64,000 nt of DNA from Shinella yambaruensis (GCF_022899355.1 NZ_JALJCK010000001.1:658346-722345), one strand, 5' to 3'. Positions 18,078 to 26,222 are shown, counted from the first letter of the stretch. The notes: generated by a model from the letters alone, not told the origin. Made by a program: numbers and translations.

Positions 18078-19238
18078 ATGAGCAGAAAACAGGACAGGGC
18101 CCCGCGCCAGATGCGCCTCCTGGAGGTGCTGGAGACCGGCGGCGGCGGATCCGGCCGGCACTTCATCGACCTGTGCCGCGGCCTCACGGCCCGCGGCCAT
18201 GCCGTGCACGCCATCTATTCGCCGCTGCGGGCGGAAGCGCGCTTCGTCGAGGAACTGCAGGCACTCGGCCTTGCCGGCCTGCACGCCGTCGCCATGACAC
18301 GTGCGCCCGGCCCGTCCGATGTCGGCGCCTGGCGCGCGATCCGCGCCGTCATGCGCGGCGCCGGCCCCTTCGACATCATCCATGCCCACAGCTCGAAGGC
18401 CGGTGCGCTGGCGCGCCTGCGCCTGCCCGGCCGCCACATCCCGCGGGTCTACACGCCGCACGCCTTCTACACCATGGATCCCGGCCTCGGCGCGCTCGGC
18501 CGCACGGTCTACGGCGCGATCGAGAAGCTGCTCGCCCGCGCCCTCACCGATCGCGTCATCTGCGTCTCGGCCGACGAATATGCCCATGCCCGCGCGCTCG
18601 GCATGCCGCGCGAAAAACTGTCGATCGTCGTCAACGGCGTTAAAACGCCGCCCGCCGATTCCCGGGCCTCCGTGCGGCAGGCGCTCGGCATCCCCATGGA
18701 GGCGCTGCTCTTCGGCTTCGTCGGCCGGCTCTGCCGCCAGAAGGCGCCGGAGCGCCTGGTGGCGGCCTTCGCGCAGGTCGCCGAGCGCCTGCCGCACGCC
18801 CATCTCCTGATGATCGGCAGCGGCGACATGGAGGCGGAGGTGCGCCGGCAGGTCGAAGCGAGCGGCCAGGGCGCACGCATCCACCTCACCACGGGCTTTA
18901 CCGGCGTGGAGGCGATGGCGGCCATCGACGTGCTCACCATGCCGAGCCGCTACGAGGCCATGTCCTATGTGATGCTGGAGGGCGCCGCCGCCGGCAGGCC
19001 GCTGATCCTTACCGATGTCGGCGGTGTTTCCATGGTGCTGAAGGACGGCGAGAACGGGATTCTGGTGGAAAACGACGACGATCCGACGCGCCTCGCCGAG
19101 GCCATGCTGCGCCTCAGCGATCCCGGCCACCTCGCCCGCCACACCGCCGCCGCCCTCACCCGCGCCCGCAGCCCCGACTACAGCCTCGACCGCATGGTCT
19201 GTGAAACGGAAGCGATCTACCGCGGCCTGATCGCCTGA
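18078..19238 (+). CDS. GT4 glycosyltransferase
   Basis: A 386-residue GT-B enzyme with ETGGGGSGRHFIDLCRGL near the N-terminus, the HAHSSKAGALARLRL stretch, the donor-domain start FGFVGRLCRQKAPERLVAAF and the nucleotide-sugar motif MPSRYEAMSYVMLEGAAAGRP. It is 7 bp after the polymerase gene and is the last gene of the operon, before the terminator at 19245-19275. It shares a domain plan with the GT4 at 14034 but is clearly divergent. Confidence 0.88.
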   Translation: MSRKQDRAPRQMRLLEVLETGGGGSGRHFIDLCRGLTARGHAVHAIYSPLRAEARFVEELQALGLAGLHAVAMTRAPGPSDVGAWRAIRAVMRGAGPFDIIHAHSSKAGALARLRLPGRHIPRVYTPHAFYTMDPGLGALGRTVYGAIEKLLARALTDRVICVSADEYAHARALGMPREKLSIVVNGVKTPPADSRASVRQALGIPMEALLFGFVGRLCRQKAPERLVAAFAQVAERLPHAHLLMIGSGDMEAEVRRQVEASGQGARIHLTTGFTGVEAMAAIDVLTMPSRYEAMSYVMLEGAAAGRPLILTDVGGVSMVLKDGENGILVENDDDPTRLAEAMLRLSDPGHLARHTAAALTRARSPDYSLDRMVCETEAIYRGLIA

Positions 19239-19244
19239 AGTAAA

Positions 19245-19275
19245 AGACCGCCGCTCTTTCGGAACGGCGGTCTTC
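19245..19275 (+). terminator. Terminator of the polysaccharide operon
   Basis: A 10-bp perfect stem, AAGACCGCCG (19245-19254) and CGGCGGTCTT (19266-19275), with an 11-nt loop, directly after the last glycosyltransferase. The U-tract is short, so efficiency is uncertain. Confidence 0.65.
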
Positions 19276-19308
19276 GATGATGAACCGTCTTCTCTCCAGC
19301 GCGGCGTG

Positions 19309-19560
19309 TTAACGCCTGATCGCCCGCGCCAGCGCGATGAGAATGCAGGCGCCGATGAAGCCCGCGATCAGATAGCCGATCCAGCCGCCGAGCGAGACGC
19401 CGATCAGGCCGAGCAAGAGGTTCGCCACCGCCGCCCCGACGATGCCGAGCACGATGTTCATCAGCACGCCCATATTGCTCTTCATGAACATTTCGGCGAG
19501 CCAGCCCGCAATACCGCCGATGATGATGGCCGCAATCCAGCCGACACCTGCATCTTCCAT
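19309..19560 (-). CDS. GlsB/YeaQ/YmgE family membrane protein
   Basis: An 83-residue, glycine-rich protein with three hydrophobic helices (IAAIIIGGIAGWLAEMF, VLGIVGAAVANLLLGLIG, YLIAGFIGACILIALAR). This is the transglycosylase-associated/GlsB pattern, often induced by envelope stress in proteobacteria, with no known catalytic activity. A GAGACGG leader precedes ATG 19560. It is the last chromosomal gene before the integrated element. Confidence 0.85.
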   Translation of the reverse strand: MEDAGVGWIAAIIIGGIAGWLAEMFMKSNMGVLMNIVLGIVGAAVANLLLGLIGVSLGGWIGYLIAGFIGACILIALARAIRR

Positions 19561-19674
19561 TTCCGTCTCCTCACGCTGCCGATATCACCGGCAATCGAGG
19601 CCGGCCGTGGAAAACGCAGGCGAAGCCACAAGGTTCCCGTCGGAACCAGGCATAGTGTCGAAAATAAAAGGAAA

Positions 19675-19723
19675 AATGGTCGGAATGGCGGGATTCGAAC
19701 CCACGACCCCTTGACCCCCAGTC
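19675..19723. repeat. Left attachment repeat (attL): tRNA-Pro 3' half
   Basis: This 49-bp stretch is identical to 41115-41163. It contains the T-arm, part of the anticodon arm and the CCA end of tRNA-Pro on the minus strand; beyond 19723 the sequence diverges, so no functional tRNA is encoded here. It marks the original chromosomal tRNA end pushed away by integration. Confidence 0.93.
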
Positions 19724-19840
19724 TTATTGAGTACGTTTTATAGCCATTCTTTGCGTTGGATGCAACGGCTGCATCATCTCATTTTCCAACGTTGTCCAAC
19801 CCATGCCCGCTTGACTGATTTCGCTTCCCCTCTACTATGC

Positions 19841-19881
19841 TGGCTATATTCTGGCTACAAATTGAGGCGATATGGCTACAA
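19841..19881 (+). promoter_or_regulatory. Candidate integrase arm-type sites, left end
   Basis: TGGCTATA at 19841, TGGCTACAA at 19852 and TGGCTACAA at 19873 are spaced 11 and 21 bp apart, one and two helical turns. The last copy overlaps the integrase start codon, so bound integrase could also repress its own gene. The same word is repeated at the right end (41051-41082). Confidence 0.6.
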
Positions 19882-21113
19882 TCAAGATCAGCGCAGCGAC
19901 GGTCACTGAGGTGATGGCATCAGCGCGTCCGAACAAAACCACCTTCTATTTCGATGCGGATCTTGCCGGGTTTGGTCTCTATCGGACCACGACAGGCACT
20001 GGCACATTCTTCGTTGAATATAGGCCCATCGCGGGTGGTGCCAAGAAGCGGCTCAAGCTAGGCCGCGTAGGCATCCTCAAGGCGAACGAGGCCAGGGAGG
20101 CAGCTCGCAAGGCAATCGCGCATGCCGGCCTTGGTAAGGATTTGGCAAAGGGGCGCGCCGAGGAGCGCGCCAGCCTGACCGTGAAAGAGCTGGTACAGAA
20201 GTACGTCGACGAGTTCGTTGAGCCGAACAAGAAAAAGGCGTCGACGGATTTCTATAAGATATCGCTGAAGAAATACGTGGAGCCGCATCTGGGCACCCAA
20301 AAGGCGGTGGCCCTAGCCCGTGTCGACGTGCAGCGCGCTCACGCATCCATGACGAAGGAAGCCCGGATAGCGGCCAATCGCGCCATCAAGCTTTTATCTG
20401 CAGCGTACGGCTGGGGCGCGAAGAATGGATATGTGCCGGAGGGCTTCAATCCCGCCTCAGGCATCGACCTCAATAAAGAGGAAGGTAGGGAGCGGTTCCT
20501 TTCTACGGATGAGATGAAGCGGTTGGGCGAGGCTCTCCGCGAAGCTGAGACGATCGGGTTTCCCGTTAACGCCGGAGATGCGAAGCACGCGCCCAAAGGG
20601 CAGCGCATCACGTTCCACCCGTCGGTAACAGGTGCGATCCGGCTGATCATGTTGACCGGCTGTCGTCTGCGCGAAATCCTCCACTTGCGTTGGGATGAGG
20701 TCGATGCGGAACGCGGCCTACTGTTCCTCCCTGACAGCAAAACCGGCCGGAAGACTGTCGTTTTGTCGAGCGCTGCCTTGGCCGTACTGCAGGAGATGCC
20801 GCGCGTCGGCATATATGTTGTCGCAGGAGCAAGTGCCGGCGAGGAAGACGAAAGGCCCCGCGCCGATCTGAAAAAACCTTGGGCTTCGGTGACGAAACGT
20901 GCCGGCCTCGACGGCCTTCGGATTCATGACCTGCGGCACAGCTTTGCCTCGGTCGGTGCGTGGTCTGGCCTCGGTCTTCCCGTAATTGGATCGTTGCTCG
21001 GTCATGCCGACGTGAGCACGACGCAGAAGTATGCGCACATTGCTGACGACGCTGCGCGTCGGGCAGCCGACGCAATCGCGGGACAGATCGCCGTGGCACT
21101 GGAGGGGAAGTGA
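19872..21113 (+). CDS. int: Tyrosine site-specific integrase
   Basis: A 413-residue tyrosine recombinase: an N-terminal arm-binding domain of DUF4102 type (about 1-95), a SAM-like core-binding domain (about 105-200) and a C-terminal catalytic domain. The catalytic set is complete: R265 (TGCRLREIL), H352 and R355 (IHDLRHSFAS), H378 (LLGHADVSTT) and Y387 (QKYAHI). It should integrate and excise the element at the 49-bp tRNA-Pro repeat. ATG 19872 lies inside an arm-type repeat, suggesting autoregulation. Its stop overlaps the start of the next gene. Confidence 0.96.
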   Translation: MATIKISAATVTEVMASARPNKTTFYFDADLAGFGLYRTTTGTGTFFVEYRPIAGGAKKRLKLGRVGILKANEAREAARKAIAHAGLGKDLAKGRAEERASLTVKELVQKYVDEFVEPNKKKASTDFYKISLKKYVEPHLGTQKAVALARVDVQRAHASMTKEARIAANRAIKLLSAAYGWGAKNGYVPEGFNPASGIDLNKEEGRERFLSTDEMKRLGEALREAETIGFPVNAGDAKHAPKGQRITFHPSVTGAIRLIMLTGCRLREILHLRWDEVDAERGLLFLPDSKTGRKTVVLSSAALAVLQEMPRVGIYVVAGASAGEEDERPRADLKKPWASVTKRAGLDGLRIHDLRHSFASVGAWSGLGLPVIGSLLGHADVSTTQKYAHIADDAARRAADAIAGQIAVALEGK

Positions 21114-21613
21114 TGGCAGACGATGAAGAAGACCACCTCCCCGCCTGGGCAGAGGTGTTGGGGCGCGGGCCGATGGCTGTCACGGAACATACGGATGAAG
21201 GCGAGCTCGCGGAAGAAATGGCCGAGCGTCTGGATGCCCTCCTCCGATCGCACAATGGACTGGAGCCCACCGCCGATGGTTGGCGCCAGTTGGCACTCGA
21301 GTTAGCGCTGAAGTACGAGCCGCTGTTCCAGATTCAAACGCCGGAAGATCGCGAAAGCCTTGGTGGTCGTCCAGTTGGGATGGGCAACTTTATTCTTCGG
21401 TCACGGATGAAGGCCGAGATGCGAAAGGGTAAAACTCAGGCTGAAGCAGCGCGGACGATCGCAAAGGAATCGAAAGGGAAAATCACATTCAAAACAGCAA
21501 ATAGCGCATTATCGCGCAACGCGCCCGCACCGGATTTCATGCGCCGGTGGCCGTACGAATGGAAAGCTGATCGTGCGATAAGGGCAGCAGCCAAAAAACT
21601 GTCCCAAGAATGA
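21113..21613 (+). CDS. Hypothetical element protein, coupled to int
   Basis: A 166-residue acidic N-terminal protein (MADDEEDHLPAWAEVLGRGP). Its C-terminal half is basic and helical (SRMKAEMRKGKTQAEAARTIAKESKGK), possibly DNA-binding. It overlaps the integrase stop by one base (TGATG) with GGAGGGGAAG just upstream, so it is cotranscribed with int. I do not recognise a family. A role in excision or in regulation of integration would fit the position but is inference. Confidence 0.7.
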   Translation: MADDEEDHLPAWAEVLGRGPMAVTEHTDEGELAEEMAERLDALLRSHNGLEPTADGWRQLALELALKYEPLFQIQTPEDRESLGGRPVGMGNFILRSRMKAEMRKGKTQAEAARTIAKESKGKITFKTANSALSRNAPAPDFMRRWPYEWKADRAIRAAAKKLSQE

Positions 21614-21680
21614 TGGCCTATTCTTGGGACACCTGAACAGCCATCTTCCTCCATGCAACCACAAACATGGAGGGAATTGC

Positions 21681-21884
21681 ATGGCGAATCTTAGGGTAAA
21701 GCAAGCCGCCGCATATGTCGGCGTTTCTAAATCGTATCTGGACAAGGCCCGCTGCTATGGTGGCGGACCGACCTTCGTGAAGCTCGGCACGACAGTCATC
21801 TATCGCAGCGAAGACCTGGATGCATGGGTCGCTGCGAACCGGCAGCCGGCCAACGATAACGGCAAACTGCGAGGTGCAGCATGA
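21681..21884 (+). CDS. Excisionase/AlpA-like helix-turn-helix protein
   Basis: A 67-residue winged-HTH of the MerR-like excisionase group: RVKQAAAYVGVSKSYLDKARCYGGGPTF followed by KLGTTVIYRSEDLDAWVAANR. Proteins like this (AlpA, Xis) bind attachment or promoter DNA and favour excision. The start ATG 21681 has GGAGGG upstream. The C-terminal PANDNGK tail carries the ANDN word shared by several proteins of this element. It overlaps the next gene by 4 bp (ATGA). Confidence 0.75.
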   Translation: MANLRVKQAAAYVGVSKSYLDKARCYGGGPTFVKLGTTVIYRSEDLDAWVAANRQPANDNGKLRGAA

Positions 21885-22657
21885 GCCGGTTGCACTCCAT
21901 GTTTTCCTGGCACATAGCCACCCCAAAGCAGCGATCGGACTGGTTCTGGAAGTTCGCCGTTGCAGAGATCATCGCGCATCGCCGCTACCTCATCGAAGAG
22001 GGTCTGCATCACGGCGACGATCAACCCCACGATTTCGAACTGAAGGCGATCGACAGTTTCTGCGATACCGTCATCCAGGGCGAAAAGGACGATGACGAAG
22101 CTCTCGAAGTTGCGGGGCGATTGTTCATCGCGATCAGCAATGCACCTCGCGGAAGCATTCCGGCAATGATCCTTCATTGTCATGGTTGCGGGCCGAGGGT
22201 TCGTGCGGCGCTACTGAAGGACGCTTGGCTGCACGGAAAGAGCGGATCGGTTCTTGCCCTAAACGGAGGGAGCCTGAGCTCTATCGTAACATACTTCCAA
22301 GAGGTAGAGCGAAATGACCTGATGGCTCCGGAGGAGATCGAAACGCTGTCGAGCTTGAGCGAGACGGTCCGCGTCTTCCGCGGCGCAAAGATGAAGGACA
22401 CCGTCAAGAGCACATCATTCGCCCTATCGTGGAGCCGCGACTATCCAACCGCTCGACGCTTCGCCCTCCATGGCCACGGAAGCGGTGAAGGTGTCGTGCT
22501 TGCAGCCGAAATACCCCGTGATGCGATCCTCGCGCTGTGGGAAACGTCCGGTGCCGAGCCGGAGGTCGTCGTCAATCCACGCAGGCTGCGCAAAGTGCAG
22601 ATCGCCGAGCGCATCGACAAGGCCGAGGAATTCGCAGCCTGGGGTATAGCCGCCTAA
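21881..22657 (+). CDS. Possible ADP-ribosyltransferase-fold protein
   Basis: A 258-residue protein. The last 95 residues show in order the R-S-E pattern of arginine-type ADP-ribosyltransferases: an Arg after a strand (VFRGAK, R167), an STS motif at 177-179 (KSTSFALSW), an ARRFA helix, a strand GVVLAAEIP, and an ExE pair E226-P-E228 (GAEPEVVVNP). The N-terminal 160 residues are helical and unrecognised. Phages use such enzymes to modify host polymerase or defence proteins. The match is by eye, so the assignment is tentative. It is coupled to the HTH gene by a 4-bp overlap. Confidence 0.45.
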   Translation: MSRLHSMFSWHIATPKQRSDWFWKFAVAEIIAHRRYLIEEGLHHGDDQPHDFELKAIDSFCDTVIQGEKDDDEALEVAGRLFIAISNAPRGSIPAMILHCHGCGPRVRAALLKDAWLHGKSGSVLALNGGSLSSIVTYFQEVERNDLMAPEEIETLSSLSETVRVFRGAKMKDTVKSTSFALSWSRDYPTARRFALHGHGSGEGVVLAAEIPRDAILALWETSGAEPEVVVNPRRLRKVQIAERIDKAEEFAAWGIAA

Positions 22658-22719
22658 TCTCCCCTACACCCCCAACACCATCTCAGTTTCAAACCGCCTC
22701 ACCGGCGGAAGGAGGAACT

Positions 22720-23058
22720 ATGTTCGAAGAGGATCAGCACGACATGACCATCACCGAGATCATCGAATTCGCGAAGACCGAACTTTTTGAGATCTACAAG
22801 GGAGCGGTGGTTTGCGGCGGCGATGGTGGGCGACCCTACGAAGTTCAGCATGATTACGGCAATGCGAATGTCAGCTACTGGGAAACCAATGAAGAAGCGC
22901 GCACCGAGGTGGCCCGCCTGTGGCAGGCGGGCCACGCCTCCTGGATCGAAGACTTCATCGTAAAGCGTGCCGACGAGGTTATCGCAGATCACGCAAACGA
23001 ACGTGAAGAGCGAATTTCCGTCATCAAAGCGGAGATGCGGGAGAAGCGCGCCGCCTGA
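22720..23058 (+). CDS. Hypothetical small acidic protein
   Basis: A 112-residue protein with no family I recognise, mostly helical with charged ends (MFEEDQHDMTITEIIEFA; C-terminus VIKAEMREKRAA). GGAGGAACT directly precedes ATG 22720, so translation is well supported. The in-frame upstream extension to 22537 overlaps the previous gene and is not real. It belongs to the left rightward operon of the element. Confidence 0.65.
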   Translation: MFEEDQHDMTITEIIEFAKTELFEIYKGAVVCGGDGGRPYEVQHDYGNANVSYWETNEEARTEVARLWQAGHASWIEDFIVKRADEVIADHANEREERISVIKAEMREKRAA

Positions 23059-23124
23059 CCCGCAGCCAATACCACCACCACCCCGCCGGCCGCAGTCGGC
23101 GGGGCAAACCCCTATGGGAGACAA

Positions 23125-23391
23125 ATGCAAATCCTCGACTTTCAATTGATAGACGAGCCCTCCGGCCGGCATCGCGCCGCCGCGGTGTTCGACCTCCAGT
23201 TAACCCCAGAATGCAGGTTGTACGGCCTGAGGCTACTGCGCATGGCCGACGGACGCCTGCTGACGTTCGCGCCTCAGGCCGGCTATCGGCGCGTTGCCAC
23301 CTTTGCGGCACCGCTTGCGTCCGAGATCACGAAACTCGCAACCGACGAACTGAGGGCGTTGACGGCCAATGGCATCCACAAAGCAGCCTGA
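23125..23391 (+). CDS. Small beta-rich protein, SpoVG-like pattern
   Basis: An 88-residue protein with the pattern RAAAVFDLQLTPECRLYGLRL then LRMADGRLLTFAPQAG: a strand ending in a short DG turn before a Pro-containing strand. This pattern recurs in the products at 34709 and 34941, so it is a small paralogous family in this element. It resembles SpoVG-like nucleic-acid-binding proteins in layout, but that is a weak call. The stop overlaps the start of the DUF3987 gene. Confidence 0.6.
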   Translation: MQILDFQLIDEPSGRHRAAAVFDLQLTPECRLYGLRLLRMADGRLLTFAPQAGYRRVATFAAPLASEITKLATDELRALTANGIHKAA

Positions 23392-24817
23392 TCAGATTTA
23401 CATCGGCGAACAGATCACACATCCGGAATTCGGCGATGGACTTATTATCGACGCCGATGGCGACAAGATCACCGTCGAGTTCGATCGCGTCGGCAGGAAA
23501 CGCATCCTCTATAGCTTCCTAAAGTGGCGCGCGGCCCACAAGCCTGCGAACGACAATCATGCCGTCGCAACCCTACCAGCGATGCATCCCGACCCCTTCA
23601 GTCCGGAAGCCGCCGGCGGCCTCCTAGAGCACATTGCGGACTGGATTGCAGACACTGCAATCGTGCCGGTCAAGGAGCTGTCTTTGGCCTCCGCAATCGC
23701 CCTCCTGGCGGGTGTCTTCGGCAAGTATGCCCTGGGGCCGACCAACTCTGGTGTGAACGTATACATGACCACACTGCTTGCCACGGCGGGCGGCAAGGGC
23801 CATCCGCCGAAGGCCATCCGCTCCCTGTCGGACAAGTGCGGCGCCATGGGTGCGGTCACGAATGGCGACCCAACATCCTATGCTGCGATAGAGCGCATCC
23901 TCCGCAAGAACTCGTCGACGGTCATCACCATGGATGAATTCGGAATTACGCTGCAGGACGTCAACGCCAAGCATAAGAATAGCGTAGCAGCGGGAATCCG
24001 GAAGTTCCTGCTTGCCGTGTATGACCAGGCAAACAGCAAGTTTGATGGCCGGGTGTATGCCAGCAGTGAGACGAAGAAGGATGACGGACCCATTGTTGGC
24101 CCGGCGCTGACCGTGCTCGGGATGACTACGGCCACCACGCTGTATGCGGGCCTATCGTCTGACTCTGTGTCGGACGGTTTCTTGAACCGCTTCGTCTTCA
24201 TCACCGCTGGTCGACCGGAGGGTGAGATAACGCCGCCGAAGTTGGGCAAGGATATCAAACCACCCGCCGTACTGGTTCACGCGCTCCAGAACGCCATCAC
24301 AGGGTTTCCCAAACCGTCTGGCGGCTCAAAGATTCAAATTCCTTTCCAAGACGGAGAAGACGGTGAGGCCTACCGTCGTTGGGGCGAGATCTTCATATGG
24401 CAGCACCACGCATCATGGGACGAGACGGCCCGCAACATCAACGGCCGCGCCGCGGAGAACAGCCTGCGGCTGGCCACCATCCGCGCCATAAGCCGAGCGC
24501 CATCCGATCCTGTCGTGACCGTTGAGGACGTCGAGTGGGGATGGGCAATCGTTCACAGGTCCATCCACATCATCAACGAAGGCGCTGACCGCCATATGTC
24601 CGCCTCGCCGGCAGAGGCATTGCGGAAGGCGATATTGGAGGTGCTGCGAACCGATGGCCCCACGCCATTCTCGACGCTGCTTCGCAAGAAAGGCGTTTCC
24701 GGCGCGGACCTTCGCGAAGTCGAAGGAGCTCTGGGGTGGCTGCTGCAGTCCGGCGAGATCACGGATCTGAAGTTTAAGCCGAAGCCGGGTCCCGGCAGCA
24801 AATTCCGTTGCAACTGA
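23369..24817 (+). CDS. DUF3987-type replication protein
   Basis: A 482-residue protein. Residues 10-50 form a small Tudor-like fold (GEQITHPEFGDGLIIDADGD). The rest matches DUF3987 proteins found beside primases in phages and plasmids: a loose P-loop region (ATAGGKGHPPKA), an acidic strand VITMDEFGITL like Walker B, and GMTTATTLYAGLSSDSVSDG followed by FLNRFVFI. It has a C-terminal winged-helix-like region. It probably acts in element DNA replication, and the iteron-like hairpin begins within its last codons. It starts inside the preceding gene (23369 versus stop 23391). Confidence 0.75.
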   Translation: MASTKQPDQIYIGEQITHPEFGDGLIIDADGDKITVEFDRVGRKRILYSFLKWRAAHKPANDNHAVATLPAMHPDPFSPEAAGGLLEHIADWIADTAIVPVKELSLASAIALLAGVFGKYALGPTNSGVNVYMTTLLATAGGKGHPPKAIRSLSDKCGAMGAVTNGDPTSYAAIERILRKNSSTVITMDEFGITLQDVNAKHKNSVAAGIRKFLLAVYDQANSKFDGRVYASSETKKDDGPIVGPALTVLGMTTATTLYAGLSSDSVSDGFLNRFVFITAGRPEGEITPPKLGKDIKPPAVLVHALQNAITGFPKPSGGSKIQIPFQDGEDGEAYRRWGEIFIWQHHASWDETARNINGRAAENSLRLATIRAISRAPSDPVVTVEDVEWGWAIVHRSIHIINEGADRHMSASPAEALRKAILEVLRTDGPTPFSTLLRKKGVSGADLREVEGALGWLLQSGEITDLKFKPKPGPGSKFRCN

Positions 24818-24914
24818 CTTACAACGGCCCTGCAACGTTGCAACGGCGCATAGCCCGAGATGGTCATTCCGTTGCAGCGTTGCAGGGCCGTTGTAAGGCT
24901 TCTGCAACGGAATT
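24805..24914. repeat. Iteron-like inverted repeat, candidate replication origin
   Basis: The word TGCAACG and its complement recur through 24805-24914. The core is a 29-bp inverted repeat, 24818-24846 and 24869-24897, with one mismatch and a 22-nt spacer. A further copy (CTGCAACGG) lies at 24902-24910 and another pair at 25023-25039. An AT-rich stretch (24911-24985) follows. Position right after a replication gene, repeated short words and an AT-rich flank are the usual features of an origin. There is no U-tract, which argues against a terminator. Confidence 0.5.
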
Positions 24915-25083
24915 ACCTATATAAAACAATAAGATATATACAAAAAATACTATCGTTGTAATATTGTAAAGATGCTTTTGATTTCGATTTTTGCCCTTCT
25001 ATAGGGCGGTAGAAAAGCATGTTTGCAACGTTACAACGGAAGGTCCCTACCAGCCCATTGAGGAGAGAGAAAATGGAAAAACA

Positions 25084-25293
25084 ATGTTCGCAGTTACCCC
25101 ATACATCGCAGAACGCGAAGTGATCACAACGGAAGGCCGACCCAGCCGAACCTCTTGGCAGCCCTGCCGCGTGGTCGGCATCGACAAAGATGACGGCGAG
25201 TACGTCTACATCGTCGAAACCGTGTCCGACGGTTGCACGTTTCTAGAACGCGAGCCGTATGTGCGGAAGGTGGAACGGGGGAATCCGCTGTGA
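25084..25293 (+). CDS. Hypothetical small protein
   Basis: A 69-residue protein, MFAVTPYIAEREVITTEGRP at the N-terminus, beta-rich, with an EYVYIVETVSDG segment. I recognise no family. The start is uncertain: ATG 25084 lacks an ideal RBS, while a good GAGGAGAGAG lies before an out-of-frame ATG at 25073. It is the only gene between the iteron region and the terminator at 25341-25378. Confidence 0.5.
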   Translation: MFAVTPYIAEREVITTEGRPSRTSWQPCRVVGIDKDDGEYVYIVETVSDGCTFLEREPYVRKVERGNPL

Positions 25294-25340
25294 TCGGTGT
25301 GGCGCGCTGGCAAGCCCCTTCGCGGGCATAGCTACAAAAG

Positions 25341-25378
25341 AGAAAACCCTCCCGCCATGAGCGAGAGGGTTCTCCTTT
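25341..25378. terminator. Bidirectional terminator
   Basis: AACCCTC (25345-25351) pairs with GAGGGTT (25365-25371), followed by CTCCTTT, and is preceded by an A-rich run, so it could act on both strands. It closes the left plus-strand block and faces the minus-strand genes from 25853. Confidence 0.6.
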
Positions 25379-25490
25379 AGAATAGCCTGCCGAAAATCGT
25401 CAGGATCGCTGCCAGATTGACCCGCAGGTCAACAGCCATCCGGACGGTGCCGGTAGACTTGCTGGCTTCGAGGACGAGGATTGCCCGCAT
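25377..25490 (-). CDS. Possible 37-residue protein
   Basis: A short minus-strand frame (MRAILVLEASKSTGTVRMAV at the start) with a hydrophobic C-terminus (LAAILTIFGRLF). CGGAG lies 6 bases before ATG 25490. The frame stays open upstream to about 25580 without another ATG. Weakly supported; other frames across 25400-25653 look non-coding. Nothing else is visible in 25294-25670. Confidence 0.3.
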   Translation of the reverse strand: MRAILVLEASKSTGTVRMAVDLRVNLAAILTIFGRLF

Positions 25491-25670
25491 GGGGTACTCC
25501 GTCTCGCGTGCGGCAGACTGCAACTGAACCGCTGTCCGCACGTAACCCAGCCATGTTTCGAGGGATTTTGTTCAACCTTGGTGCTTCCCTCAAACACACG
25601 CGGCTCTTTCCTGTGTCGTAGTCGTAGATAGTGATCCGCGCCTTATCGTTCAAGGGCTGGTCGTCAGCCC

Positions 25671-25853
25671 TCAGCCCCGCTTCACCCCAGCCGCCGAGAA
25701 CAACCGAGCGATCTTCGCCTGGTCGACGAGCTCGCCGCTCTCAATCTTCGCGATTTCCGAAACGGTCAGACCGCTGATCAGGGATAACTCCTCGGTGCCA
25801 TAGCCCGTAGCCGTCCGTAGGTCAGCGATAGGATTTCGGAAATTAATTGTCAT
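25671..25853 (-). CDS. Small HTH (Xre-like) regulator
   Basis: A 60-residue protein almost entirely made of a helix-turn-helix: IADLRTATGYGTEELSLISG then LTVSEIAKIESGELVDQAKI. ATG 25853 has AAAGGAGA at ideal spacing; the extension to 25892 would overlap the neighbouring gene. It is the second gene of a minus-strand pair with the DUF2934 gene. It could control the divergent promoter at 26223-26268. Confidence 0.65.
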   Translation of the reverse strand: MTINFRNPIADLRTATGYGTEELSLISGLTVSEIAKIESGELVDQAKIARLFSAAGVKRG

Positions 25854-25891
25854 ACGAATCTCCTTTGGTGCATCGCAATATGGGTAGCGCA

Positions 25892-26140
25892 CTACCAGTT
25901 CGCAAGGCCGCCGGGCTCCGGCTTCTTCTTCCGTCCGCCAACCTTCAGAACGGTATCCGGCTTCTCGCGCTCAATTTCGCGGCGGGCAGCAGCGTCCGGC
26001 GTGTCCTCTTCAAGAACCGGATCGGTTTGCGCGACCTCCGCTTCAGCTTGGAGCCAGAATTCAGCACCATCTCCGCGCGGCGAGCCTGCAGCCTGCCAAA
26101 GTTCATAAGCGCGACGTCGGATTCGATCCGTGTTGTCCAT
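25892..26140 (-). CDS. DUF2934 protein
   Basis: An 82-residue protein whose N-terminal RIRRRAYELWQAAGSP and EFWLQAEAEV match the DUF2934 helix motif common in rhizobia; the C-terminus is basic (GGRKKKPEPGG). GGAGGTG lies 4-10 bases before ATG 26140. A second DUF2934 gene sits near the right end (40844). Function unknown. Confidence 0.72.
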   Translation of the reverse strand: MDNTDRIRRRAYELWQAAGSPRGDGAEFWLQAEAEVAQTDPVLEEDTPDAAARREIEREKPDTVLKVGGRKKKPEPGGLANW

Positions 26141-26222
26141 GGGCACCTCCGCGGCCACAAACGTCTCGTTGTGATTTTGGTTCCCTGTGATGAGTTTTGT
26201 TCGCGATCATACTTTTCCGTAT

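Noticed and set aside
19675-19723. A tRNA gene at the left end
   Set aside because: Only the 3' half matches tRNA-Pro; the sequence diverges after 19723, so no acceptor or D-arm partner exists. It is the attL remnant.
24818-24897. Rho-independent terminator after the DUF3987 gene
   Set aside because: The 29-bp inverted repeat has no U-tract on either side, a 22-nt spacer and belongs to a longer series of the same word, so an origin or protein-binding array fits better.
25400-25653. 65- and 74-residue minus-strand ORFs
   Set aside because: Two overlapping frames with no RBS and no protein-like composition; only the 37-residue frame at 25377 has some support.
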